Below, in pieces: positions 11,705 through 22,114 of a stretch of DNA of 64,000 nt. Position 1 is the stretch's first letter. Each line of letters opens with the position of its first letter. Origin of the DNA: Symbiodinium natans (lineage: Eukaryota; Sar; Dinophyceae; Suessiales; Symbiodiniaceae); NCBI GenBank assembly GCA_905221605.1, contig CAJNDS010002304.1, forward strand, positions 1 through 64,000. Direction: 5' to 3'. The position numbers and the translations under genes are program-made. The notes under the pieces were generated by a model. The model was given only the letters and a program-made list of their open reading frames with translations. It was not told the DNA's origin and did no database searches.

Positions 11705-14700
11705 TCAACTGCGATGTCCTCCATCGGCGCATCCAGCTCGTTGCCGTGTCCAGTCGTAAACCCCGAGACGCGTGTGAAACATCTTCGAATCGAATCCTCA
11801 CAGAGCTCTGCGGACAACATGAGAGACTCAACGTGTAATTAAGCCTTGCCCTTCCTGCCTGCACCTTTCAAGGCTGTGATGACAGGCACGTCGCGCAGAG
11901 ACTCAGTCGGTTTCTTCGCGCCACCGGTGCCTATAGCAAACTCTACTACAATCAAGCCACACTGCACGGCTCAGAGCCAGGGCCTTTCAAGCAGCAAAGA
12001 CTTCGCTTTGCGCATGACTGAGCCAGGCGCAGTTCAGGAAGCGCATGTACTCGTCCAGAATCAGGTACGAGTCCTTCCGCGTGGGTTGGTCGGAATGAAC
12101 AGGCAAAGCTGCAATTCAACAGTGAAGGGCGTGGGGCTCCTTCATCGTCTCATTGTCTTCAGGGACAAGGCAGTCAATCTGAGAGTGGCGCGCCAAGAAA
12201 CCCTTGAAGTCGTCCGAGGAAACGGTCAGCTTCCTGGCCCCAGCAACCGAAAGCTGATCAAGGCTTGTCTCTTGGGATGTTCCCCCGTATACTGACAGTC
12301 CTCAATGGGGATTATGGCAGGGGGACTCTCATCCATAATATTAAGCACTGTTAGTATAAGGGGAACCTCCCAACTTGTCTCGTTTGCCTGCTGGGGCAAT
12401 GCTACTTCATAATAGAAGATAGTGCTTGTTTCTTGTCGAGTCGCTGGGCATTGCGCAAAGCTTCCTCGCCGGCGTTCTCTCCTACGCAGACGTGCAGCAT
12501 TCGCCAACTGGGAGTTTACGAAAGTAAGGGACCCTAATACAGACCCCCAAACAATAGGATCCCCTTGTGATCAGGACCCCATCAAGGTACCCCTAATTTC
12601 GGAAACGCCAACTAGTACTCCGGGCAAGTGCCACCCCTGCCTTCCAGCAGCAAGCATTGGAAGACCTTCCACCGAACCGGCTTGAGCTGGCGGATGAAGG
12701 AGCCCATGTCCTCTGTGCAACTATACTCCCCTTAGAACCTTAAAAAAAACAAATTAACATCCTCTTGGGTTTTACATAAACAAAAAGAAAAAAGCCCAAG
12801 GGGGATACTGTGCGTCTCATGATCATTACCCTTGCCTACAAGAGCTCTGCCTCGTTGACATTGAGGGCATTGACGACTGTGTTCACCTGCAGAGTCGGAT
12901 CTGAGCAGTTCTGAGTCCCATAGCCGCACGTGAGTACACGTTCCAGTTAATCACTTCTCGCTGTTTGCTTGTTTGGAACCTGTGGGCCTGCCATATATGA
13001 CTTAGCTACCGGCCGCAGTGGCATTGGAACCCTAAACCCTAAGCCCGAAGCCCTAAACCCTGAATGAGGGCGCCACAGGTCCAGAGTGAGGCTTCAGGGC
13101 ATGAGCGGAATTTTGTGACCCTGTCTTCCCTCCGCACCAGGAACCAGGGTGCAAGAAAGTCGCCTTTTCTTTGGTCATCTGGACCCTCACGACTTTGCAC
13201 TCTCTTTTTGCCTTTTTAAATGAACGCTCCCAAACCAAGCCTTGAACTTGATGCTTGCCTCCTCGCACCACTTGCGGATAGACTCCAGCCTGGCATATGG
13301 GCTTCGTGGAAAAGACCGCAGAAAATTCCTGGGATTCCAAGACGAGCGGCTGCTGCAGGTGGGATCCCCTGCCACGCCCGATCTTCAGGTTGGTTTCCTG
13401 CACAGATCTCCGGGGCGCCCTCAGGTCCGAAGACCAGGCTCTTGTTGCGAAGGGAACCGGCACGAAACGTCGAGGAAGACAAGTTCCCACTCTAAACAGC
13501 CAGAACATCAAGAATTAAAGGTCCAAAGGCTGATACTGTTCAAGCAGCCCGTGGGAAAGAGACCCGGGGGAGAAATCCCGAAGAGCTCATCAAGAGTCGA
13601 CGTGTCCGGAGAAGTGTTGCGAGAGGTACAAAGGCAGCAACGAAGTGGGGCTCCCAAAAGGATCCCCTGATAACAGGGACCCCAGAAACGTACCCCTGTT
13701 ATCGTAAACCCACCCCAATTGTGAGATTGTGTGGGTAGCATCCAGATAATCCGAACGATTCCACGACGAAAGCTCTCCCAGTCGACATGTTGTAATTTGA
13801 ATTCGGGTGCTTGACTCCTGGCTTGACAGAAAAAAAGCGTGAAGAGATCGTCCTCCTGGAAGGAGTCACAGGAGATGGCCAAGATGTCCACATACGTACC
13901 TCTCCCACCAACTCCAATCAAGCACAAGCGGCCGAACATGACACGACATGAAGACACACTCCTCTGTTGCAAAAAGACCATTCCATCGCCCTTCGCGGCA
14001 CCATTCTTCCGAATCCAGTCTTCGGTAATCTTGCTGCCGTTGCTGACGATGCTGACGGACTGCAGTTCAAGCTCCTCGGTGAGAGAAGCACGGTCAAAGC
14101 CTGGCTGGGCTTGGAATGTCTCAAAGGTGAGGAGCCTCCTTGCAAAAGCGGCACAGCTCTGCGAGCTCCTGGTGCAAAGCGAGGGGGTCGGATCTCTTTT
14201 ACGCACTTGGACGGCTAAAGCATGCATCCACCAAGACCTTCTCATGCAGGAAGGGCTCGCCGCCACTGAAGTTCAGCCTCCGCAAAGCTTAGTACATGGA
14301 GCTCAACTTGGCGAGTTTCCGTGCCGACCGGCTGCGCCATTGCTCTGGAAGGCGAAGCCGGCAGAGTCTGAGCGCTCTACTTTTGCATGCCCGCCCAGTG
14401 GAGGCGGCGTAAGCACTGCTTTGCCTGGCGTTTCACAGAATGAAGTCTCTCTCTGGGAAGGAACAAAATGGAGTTCCAAGAACTGCTGGCGCGCTCGCCA
14501 CCCCGTCCTCCCCGCCTCATCCATTCCCTCCTTCGTCTGCGGCAGGAAGAAGGATGTCTTGGCGGTGTGGAAGCAGAACTTGCAAGTGTAATTGCACTGC
14601 CTGGCGTGCTGCAGGAAGCACCACTGCACCATTCTGCGTCGATTTTTTCTGGAACTTCGACTTATGGACTGGTGGCCTGGTGTAGTGCCAATTCACGGAA

Positions 14701-14714
14701 AGCGGCACCGGCAT
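11705..14714 (-). CDS. RSAD2: Viperin: radical-SAM ddhCTP synthase, 16 exons
   Basis: Viperin uses S-adenosylmethionine and a 4Fe-4S cluster to turn CTP into ddhCTP, an RNA chain terminator with antiviral effect. Exons: 14677-14714, 14516-14600, 14381-14424, 14238-14277, 14136-14168, 14002-14074, 13853-13899, 13351-13397, 13241-13289, 12851-12886, 12641-12710, 12445-12481, 12140-12233, 12031-12073, 11859-11930, 11705-11796. They total 900 nt (299 residues plus stop) and all phases agree. Visible motifs are the cluster CxxxCxxC in RQCNYTCKFCFHTAKTSF, NFSGGEPF, SVSIVSNGS, ILAISCDSF, KIGRGRG, RKWCEEASIKFK, PVRWKVFQCLL, GENAGEEAL and DSYLILDEYMRFLNC. There is no N-terminal amphipathic helix if ATG 14714 is the start. 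An AG|G acceptor at 14733 would instead allow joining to an upstream exon. The C-terminus (YDWTRQRAGC..., ending HRS) lacks the terminal Trp of vertebrate viperin. Donors are 10 GC, 3 GT and 2 GA. Family assignment is very firm; ddhCTP activity is inferred. Confidence 0.95.
12271..12377. mobile_element. MITE-like inverted-repeat element, family A (copy 1)
   Basis: About 107 bp with imperfect terminal inverted repeats: it starts CTTGGGATGTTCCCCC and ends with the complementary GGGGAACCTCCCAA. It lies wholly inside viperin intron 12 (12234-12444). Related copies are at 51432-51523 and 60001-60100. No coding capacity. Confidence 0.75.
12505..12612. mobile_element. MITE-like inverted-repeat element, family B (copy 1)
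   Basis: About 105 bp bounded by GTTTACGAAAGTAAGGGACC on the left and the complement of GTTTCCGAAATTAGGGGTACC on the right, inside viperin intron 11 (12482-12640). Related sequences occur at 13647-13712 (viperin intron 7), 45639-45737 and 50730-50838. Confidence 0.7.
13029..13063. repeat. Telomere-like repeat inside viperin intron 9
   Basis: Three to four CCCTAAA-type copies lie in the 354-base intron 12887-13240. Telomere-type repeats here are therefore not confined to gene borders. Confidence 0.8.
13647..13712. mobile_element. Family B MITE-like element, shortened copy
   Basis: It resembles the 12505-12612 and 45639-45737 elements (GGATCCCCTGATAACAGGG core, then GTACCCCTGTTATCGTAAAC). It lies in viperin intron 7 (13398-13852), the longest intron of the gene, and so may account for part of its length. 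Confidence 0.5.
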
Positions 14715-15029
14715 CGCATGGAAATTCTTCACCTGTGCTTCTACGAGGGCGAGGGCCCGCTCCAAGACATCTCCTGGCGGCCATAGGCTGATTTCGGCCA
14801 CAAGTATGGCGTAAGCCCATGTGCATGCACCAGGCACTGGTGGTCTTACACAGATGTGCACGACAAACGCAGCACTCTAAGACTCTTTATCGTTTTCTTG
14901 CTGCACCAGATACACCAATAATGTGTTTGGGTACCTTTGTAATTTGTAAACAGAATGCTGCCATGCTTGGGGGCTTTTGGGGCCTTCGTGCCAGACATGG
15001 CCCTTGCCTTAAGGGGGGGGGGGACCCCA

Positions 15030-15330
15030 AAAAGTTACCGGTAACATTCCAAAGTTACCGGTAACATTTCCCGGTCTCTCGCCGGGCATCTGGGAAAAAC
15101 GTGCAAACCTACCCCACAATCCGTGTGACATATAAAAGACATGAAAGAGACAGAGAACGGAAGAATGTATGTTGAGGTCTCTGTGTGGGCAAGGCGCACA
15201 AGCCAAAATGTTACAAAGCCTGGGGGGGTTCCCTGGTAACATTTCCGACCTCCCAAAATGTTTCCACGAAACCATCGGTAACTGACGCAGCGCCCCCCCC
15301 CCCCCTCCCCCCACTTGGAAACATTTCCTA
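15030..15330. repeat. TTACCGGTAACATTTCC interspersed repeat
   Basis: The 10-base palindrome TTACCGGTAA followed by CATTTCC occurs twice in tandem at 15033-15078. Variants (GGTAACATTTCC, GGAAACATTTCC) recur at about 15234-15330, next to a C tract at 15291-15305. This fills most of the interval between the CMPK2-like and viperin exons. Confidence 0.7.
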
Positions 15331-15382
15331 TAGCAGGGCCATTGCAAGACGCCACCGAAATCGGGCCTTCGCTTCCGGAGGC

Positions 15383-16249
15383 ATCAAGGAAGTGCATGGC
15401 CTTGACCAGGTCATGTTTCGCCCGATTGATGCCACTTCTACCCTCAAAGAGCTCGTGCCTGAAACCTAGGTCGTTTCTAACCTCTACGAGGCACTTGCTC
15501 GACCTACTGAACTCAGATTCATCACCATCGCCTGACCCTCCGGGAGCTGCAGCGTCGAGTAAGCACGCGCCAGACGCTCCCGAACCGCCTCGTGGCGTTC
15601 CAGTGCCTCCTCCACAGATGATCGAGGTTGAGGCAATCAATCACTCTAACTGCCTCGCCCTGGGGTTTCAGCCTTTCAGTATCGCCTGTAAAACAACAGA
15701 GCCTTGCAACTGCCATGGCCTCTTCAGAGGTGATTGCGCCTGGTCTGGCACGCACGCGTCTGGAGCGTGCCTGCGGCATCAGGTTAGCAGCACTGCACAA
15801 AGCCTCTTAAGTACTTAAGCTTAAGAACTTCGTGGCGCCTCTTCCGGGAGCGTCATGACCAAGAAGATGACGGGTCTTCCAAAAGGAAGCAAGTCCGCCA
15901 GGTCCGTCGGCATCCGGGAGATTTCCGGATGCTCACACTGGAAGTCATAGGTGAGCGCATAAGCTGCCGAAGATGGCCAGAAGCGATCCACAAGCACAGG
16001 CTGCGTTGGCTCCAACTGCCGAAGGCTGGCAGCACAAACGTAGTTTCCCAGAAGGTAGAAGGCCCTACGGAGTTGTGGGTCTGCCGCATCGAAATGATGC
16101 CGCAGATGCTCCAGCTCTGTCGGGGGCGTCTTGAGAAGCAAGGCCTGCAAGGACTGTTGCAAGTTTCTCGCCAGTGTGGATTTTCCAACGCCGTCCGCGC
16201 CCTCCAAGATAAGGACGGGTGACGTGCTCTGTGTGGTTGGGGCCTGCAT
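15383..16249 (-). CDS. CMPK2: CMPK2-like nucleoside monophosphate kinase (thymidylate kinase fold)
   Basis: P-loop kinase of the thymidylate-kinase family, closest by eye to UMP-CMP kinase 2, which phosphorylates (d)CMP/(d)UMP. Exon 1 (15839-16249, 137 codons) starts at ATG 16249 and holds the P-loop LEGADGVGKST, the segment LLKTPPTEL, RRAFYLLGNYV and the VLVDRFWPSSAAYA motif. Exon 2 (15720-15770) carries the lid-like RRVRARPGAITSEE. Exon 3 (15484/15499-15606) carries ALERHEAVRERLARAY. Both firm introns (15771-15838 and 15607-15719) are GC-AG with AG|G. The end is unsettled: unspliced exon 3 stops at 15484 (194 residues, lacking the family's last helix). A GCAAGT donor at 15498 could instead lead to an exon at 15383-15442. 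No long mitochondrial N-terminal region, unlike the human protein. It sits directly upstream of viperin on the same strand, which favours CMPK2 over a generic dTMP kinase. Confidence 0.88.
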
Positions 16250-17148
16250 TCGGCGTCATGCCAAACACAACCCTCTTCGAAAAGTATTGTGGCTCCATTT
16301 TAATATCACCTCATGTGCTGCTGTGGTCCGCCTCTACCTGCAGGCGGTGCCAAATTGCAACCGCTTCCCTTCCGCGCGGATCATGTTCCAAGACGCTGCA
16401 CGCAGCTTCCGCTGATCGGAACATGGCGATCTTGGACATGTCCTGCACAAGGTGCACGCGTCACTGGAGGAGATAGTTCCGATCCACATGCATGCTTTTT
16501 TTCGGCGCTTTGCCTGCAGCACTGTTGGCATGGTTTGCGGGGGGCACGTTGAGCTCACAGCTGCAAGTCCAGCAGATACCCACCAAGCTCGTAACTAAGG
16601 GCGTTCGCTCTCTTAGGAGACACTTCAGGCACTAGGCCCCACAAGGCCCCAAGTGCTCACATGCTCACATTCCAGCCTACCTCAGATCAATGCATCTCAA
16701 CTGGCAAGGAAGTAATAAGCAACTTAACGCAGGACACAGCGATGCTCCTTCCTGCCCCAGCAAAAAGGTGAGGCATGGGGCAGATAGGAGAGGCATATTA
16801 CACTGGTGCGGCGATGTGTGCTTCTCCAGAAAGCACAGGGAATGGGTGGATCCACGGATTCCTAGCCATCTTTAAGGGACTACCAACGGCCAAACACCGC
16901 CAACTCAGCCTAAAACAACAAGTGACACAACCCACGACATGCTTCGCGTGAAAAGGATGTCTCAAGCTCAGGCTGCATGTGGCGTGCCCACACGCGTTGC
17001 TGACCGTTCCTTCCTTTTCTCTGCACGGCCAACACTTCGGATGCTTCTTTGAATTCGGGTCTCCCCAAACAGGAGTACACAAGAGTCGCCATCGGCTGAA
17101 GCCAAATCTATTCGAAACTCTGGCCATTGCGCAGTGTCTCAAGGCAGG
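16250..17148. other. Intergenic, no gene seen
   Basis: Between the SLC43-like stop (17149) and the CMPK2-like ATG (16249) there are only short conflicting frames. The promoter or trans-splice signals for CMPK2 should lie here, but I see no recognisable element. Confidence 0.4.
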
Positions 17149-20100
17149 TCAAAGTTGCAGCTTTGTTTCTGCAGCCTCATCTGCCTGCTGATGTTGTGGG
17201 CTGAGCTTGGCAGACTCGGGGCTACTCTGTCCTGGTTCAGTCTCCGTGTCCAAGCTGGCTGGTGGCCTCGGGGTCGATGACAGAGAGAGCATGTATAAAC
17301 ATGCTACCAAAATGCTGCAATTGTGCCGCAGTCTGTCAAGCTGCGGAAGGGAAGGCTTGTCGTAGAACCACGCAATGAGGCTGCAGATGAAGACCACGAC
17401 GGCAAGTCCTGACAGGCGGCTTCAGACAACTTCGCCCCGCAAAGCAGCTGCTCAGTAGCTTGCAAGCAGTGCCATGTGTCAGGTGTCGGGGTTTAGGAGC
17501 TTCAAGTCCTAGCTGTGCCAGGAGTGGCAGCAGGAAGTCGCCGTTCATGTTCCGCAATACCATGTCCAAAAGAGGGTTCTGCAGGAAAGACACAAGGCCG
17601 GCTATGATGTTTGCCTGGGTTCACAGGGAAGTCTGACAGCCTCTCAGGCTGAATCTGAGGGATGCAACAGAGAAACCATGCCAGCAAGCGTAGCGAACTG
17701 CTCGGCCGGGTATTCCTGAGCCATCAGGGACGCAGCGAGATGTAATCAGAACAAGGCGATTGCTGTTCTGCTTGAAACCCCTGAGACGCCATGGCTCTGA
17801 AATGAGGAAAGTGAAAAATGTCGAGAAGAACAGTTGACGGTGACAAGCAGATACGATGTACAGAACTGGCAGAAGCCACCTTGGATGCACATCCCTCTGC
17901 CGGACTGTGAACGTGACAACATCGCAAGATGCCAACGCTTTCCCTGCCGCTAGAACGATCTAACATGTGCAGTTCCGGCTGACGGCTATCGGATGTACGA
18001 GGCGCGGCTCGACAAAGGGTCGGACGGCCAGAAAGAGTGCAGCAAGGCCGGCCGTCGCGCAGAACGGGGCACGCCGGTGCCCGAATCGCGCCACGATCCA
18101 GCCGAAGGCCGGGATGGAAAGGAAGCCCCCGGCTGCTTGCAGAAAATTGAATACGCTGAGCTCATGTTCCAGGTCGAGACCTTGCCTACCTGCTTGCAGC
18201 AGCTGCTCGTTCTTCCAACGGAGTTCGGGTGCCATCCATCCCATCAAGCATCGGTTCAGGCCGAGCTGGGTAAAGTGGAATGTGAGGAATCCAAGAAACT
18301 TCCAGGTCCTCGCCTCAGAAGCAGGCAAGGTCACGAGTCCAATCTCCAACACAACTTCTTCTTTAACCAGTCATGCTGCAAAGCAGTTGCAATCGCAACC
18401 CTTGAGCAAACCTTACCAAATGAGCCGCAGTGAACTACTGTGTCGACCCGACTTCAGGTGCAAAAGACAGCTCAGGCTGAGTGTCAATGCTAAGCGCTGA
18501 GACGCAGCGCTCCCGGGCAGTCAGACTTTTGGCTTGATCTTCGGTCTGCCTCGAGGACAGGCGACAGGGAGTTGTGTGACTTTGCTGGCTTGTCATCTGG
18601 CTTCTTCTTTCGTTGGCTTCTTCCTGGTGTGTCCCTGCGCTGCATGGACCGACGCATACCTAAACACAATGGAAACTCAATCCTCAACCTGATTATGAGC
18701 GTCCGGCACCTAAAACCCTAAACCCTAAAAGCCTAAAACCCGTTTTTTTGTTGAGGAGGGACTGCAGTGCGATTTGCCGTCAAAGGCGCCCGGCGAAGCC
18801 TCTGACCCAGCACTACTGGCTGACACCAGAAGCAAGCTGCACGTGTTGCAGCCACCCTACTGGCACAACTTGAAATGTGACTACCTTCTGATAGCTTTGG
18901 TATATCTGACGACTGCACTCATAAAGCTCAGTTTCACGATTTATACACTCTTTTTCACTGATGAACTCTAACCTAACCCGAAACACTAAAACCCTTAAAA
19001 CCCCAAACCCCAAAGTAGATACTCTTGGAGGTTCCAAGCTGCTCCAAGCTGCCAGCTGACTTGATGCGACATCGGGACCAAGTTAAGCGAGTTCCTGCTG
19101 TCTTGCAACTATGTCATGGGGTATAGAATATATAAGAAATTAGAAATAGTATAATATATATACATATGTATTATATACAATTTATAATATACATATATAT
19201 ATATATATATTCATTTTTATGTTGCTCTGAGGCCACTCTCATGGTTCTTTCGAGAATTTGAGGGAAGTCTCGGCCCTGAGATGTTTGAGAGAAGTGTCCT
19301 GGCTTCAGGGCTTCGTCTGGCCACAGCCATCCCGAGAAGCACCTTAACATTTGCTCCCCGTGCTTTGAACTGGGTTTTAGGGTTTAGGGTTTTAGGGTTT
19401 TAGGGTTTTAGGGTTTTAGGGTTTTAGGGTTTCTGCAACTGGGTCTGCTATGCCAATCGCACAATTCTGATGCATTTTTTTTGCATCTGGGTTGGGGTTG
19501 AGGCTGCGTAGGTTCGGACAGCCCGGAGCATCACGCATCCCATGGTCTGATCACTGTCTAACCAGCTTAAACCCGAGGAAGAAGTGCCTCAATCCAGCGA
19601 AGGCTCATGTTAAGCGCTTCCATGCCGACATGGACCAGGGCCACGCTTCGAAGAGCCAGCCCCGCCCGGTAGGCCAGATCAAAAACTGCCAAGGGTCAAG
19701 CTCGAAGCTCTGCACAGCCAACCATAAGATCACACACAGCACAAGCCATGCACTTAGGACTTAGGTCAGAATCACTTCTGTTTGGGTGCAGCACAAAATT
19801 TGCACCGACGTTGTAGCTGTCACTGCTTGTTGCGAAAAGTGAGAGCGAAACTCAATTTTGAAATCGAGGGTTCCCGTGTTCCTTCTCTATTTCGGCTGGT
19901 TTTGCAACAAGCCCCTCTGAAATACGAAGTTCCGCCACTGAATTTGTCCCTCAATTTCTTTTTCCCCCTCCCCTCTCCCCCTTGAAAATCAGACATCCAG
20001 CCCCTGAATTGCTTAGCTTGGCGAAATACAGTGAGAAATCCAGCACCTCTATTCGCAAAACTTAAGAAGTCCGCCCCTGAACTTCGTAAATTTTCTTAAG

Positions 20101-21398
20101 TTGTTAAGGAATCCAGACCCTACCTCAGCTTCTAGCGCGGAGGGATTTCAGCTGCAAACCGCGCCAGATTTTTGGCTCAATTTCACCCCCGAACACATGC
20201 TGCTGTCATATCCCTTTCTTCAGACACAAGCATGTCTTGTAGGCCCTCCGCCCCTTCTCTTTGCGTGACATGTATTCTCTCCCATTCCATCCCCGCCCCA
20301 CAAATGCTGCTTTCATATCCCGCGCCCCTTTCTTCGTCACACAACAGGCATAAGCAAGTCTTGTAAGCAGGGTCCTGCTACCCTCTTCTTCCTCCCTGGC
20401 TGGATTTCTTATTTGAAGAGTCGGAAATCTCTACTAAACTTTCTGCTCAATTTCTCAGGATTGAAAATTTGGAGGTTTGGACTTCTTAAACTTGCGCAAT
20501 TGAGGGGCTGGATTTTCTTTAGTTCAAGACTTGGGCTGTCGCATGTTTCTGTCAGGTGGAAATTCAATTTGTTGAGGTGGTTTCTGCGAAAAAAATAGTA
20601 AAGGTGCCGCATAATGAAGAATTCAGAAATCGAGGGTATCTTATCAACAACTACGTAGAGGTTTCATGTCCAGTGCAGTCACTGTACTCTTAGTCATGGG
20701 ACATGCCCAAGTGCCTTGAAAAGCCAGGGCCGAGATCGAAAACATGGCCACAAAGCAGGAGATAACCACCCCCTTGGCCTTTCCAAAGGCGTTTCCCAAA
20801 GAGAAGCCTCGGAAGCCAAACTGGTTTAGAAGGGCTAGCGACTAGATGCACACACAATGACGCATCTACTGCAATGTGCCAGGATGCTCGACAAGTGGAC
20901 GCAGCAGCCGCCAAGACCATAGAAGACGTATGCAAGGGGCCAGGCCCACTCGCTGTCTACGTCCGCCAAACCCAAACAGAGACTCCCGGCAATGATCAGA
21001 ACTAGGCCTATGAGGATGCCTTTGCGTGGTCCAATGCAATCTACCAGGAATCCGCAGGCCACGCCCCCGGACACGTTCACCATCGCGCCTATGCTAAAGA
21101 CGAGGTTGAAGGCCAGAGTGCGTTCCGGGCAACTCTCTGCATAATCTTCACAGCGATGTCTATACACATCCTCGCTGTTCAGAAGCGAAAGGAGCGACGG
21201 CCAGCCGTAGACTATGCCAGTGCCTTGGCAGAAGCGAAGCATCGAGGGCAACCTGTGAAATCCCTGTGGTCTCTCAGTCCTCTCCGCCTGACACTGAAAC
21301 CAAAATTGACTGAGGATCCAACTCCAAAAACTTTGAAAAAGAGTAAATCCCAGAAGTACGAAGGCGGCAACGCCAGCAGATGTGATGCTGTGCGCCAT
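17149..21398 (-). CDS. Major facilitator transporter, SLC43 (LAT3/LAT4)-like, multi-exon
   Basis: A twelve-helix transporter of the SLC43 type, a family that moves large neutral amino acids. Exons placed: 21332-21398 (ATG at 21398), 20888-21223, 20715-20807, 18004-18313, 17798-17943, 17677-17715, 17509-17614 and 17149-17408 (stop). Visible parts are helix 1 (STGIVYGWPSLLSLL), the loop motif GFLVDCIGPRKG after helix 2, GNAFGKAKGVVISCF, WKFLGFLTFHFTQLGLNR in the second half, GWIVARFGHRR, LPVLYIVSACHRQLFFS, EYPAEQFATLAG, ANIIAGLVSFLQNP and last helix LAVVVFICSLIAWFYDK. Donors used are GT, GC, GC, GC, GA, GT and GA. One or more exons covering helix 6 and the central loop are missing between 18314 and 20714, an interval full of simple repeats. 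The third exon's donor (GC at 20714) is therefore open-ended. Substrate is inferred from the family only. Confidence 0.85.
18314..20714. other. Repeat-filled interval inside the SLC43-like gene
   Basis: It contains CCCTAAA runs (18711-18745), a (TA)n microsatellite (19140-19215), a TTTTAGGG array (19374-19430) and, at 19900-20640, diverged repeats around the words CCCCTGAATT and CTTAAG. A minus-strand basic, Ser-rich stretch at 18520-18640 could be the cytoplasmic loop between helices 6 and 7, but two frames are equally open, so it is not called. Confidence 0.5.
19374..19430 (+). repeat. TTTTAGGG tandem array
   Basis: About seven near-perfect copies of an eight-base variant (TTTTAGGG), rather than the seven-base TTTAGGG found elsewhere in the window. 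Confidence 0.9.
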
Positions 21399-22114
21399 GG
21401 CTAGCTGAACCGGGGCCACGTCCGAGTCAAGTTGTGGCTACACTCAGTGCTACATGTGAAAGCGTGTTTGCCCCACAGGCTTGTGCAGCACTTGTGCATG
21501 ACTGGCAAAAACGTCTCCGCACGGCGAAAGTCCCAAGAGCCACGCAGGGTCAATTGCAACTGAAAGCTTCAGTTGTGCCATACAGGCTTGACTAGGGAAG
21601 TGCTGTGGCTACCTGCTTTTATGCCGACAGCAATCATTTTACCTGAGCCACGCTCGTCGCGGGTGCTGGAGTCTGCCACCCACGGTCTCGGTTCGTGAAA
21701 CACTGGCAATCTGGACGAAACGAGCTGTTCAGGTGACTTACATCGTGGAACAGCATGTTGGCGTGCGCGGCAGCAGCTACTCAGCACTATACCTGCCGCA
21801 ACATGTGATTCTTCTGTCCACCGAATATGTGCGACGTGCTGAAGAAATGTGCGCAAATAGTTCGCAGTAGCCAACATGTGCATGACACCCGTGCGTGTGT
21901 GTAACGGAGAACAAAGAACCATGCCTCCACGCCACGACCATGGCCTTGCAGATGGTTAGCAAGAGTCAATGTCGTGTTGCAGCCATGCACAATGCTGTGC
22001 ATGAGTTTGGGCTGGCTCGCTCATGTCTCGCAGCAGACAGCCTACGCAAAGACCCGATTGCAAACACTTCCTTCGCAGCGAACTTCGGTCTTCCAGGTAC
22101 GTCTGTCCAATTCC

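Noticed and set aside
13508-14266. Single minus-strand 252-codon frame taken as one exon
   Set aside because: It mixes two viperin exons (14002-14074 and 13853-13899) with introns read through. The spliced model replaces it.
13839-14591. Plus-strand 250-codon frame
   Set aside because: Antisense of viperin exons 2-7, which are fixed by homology on the other strand.
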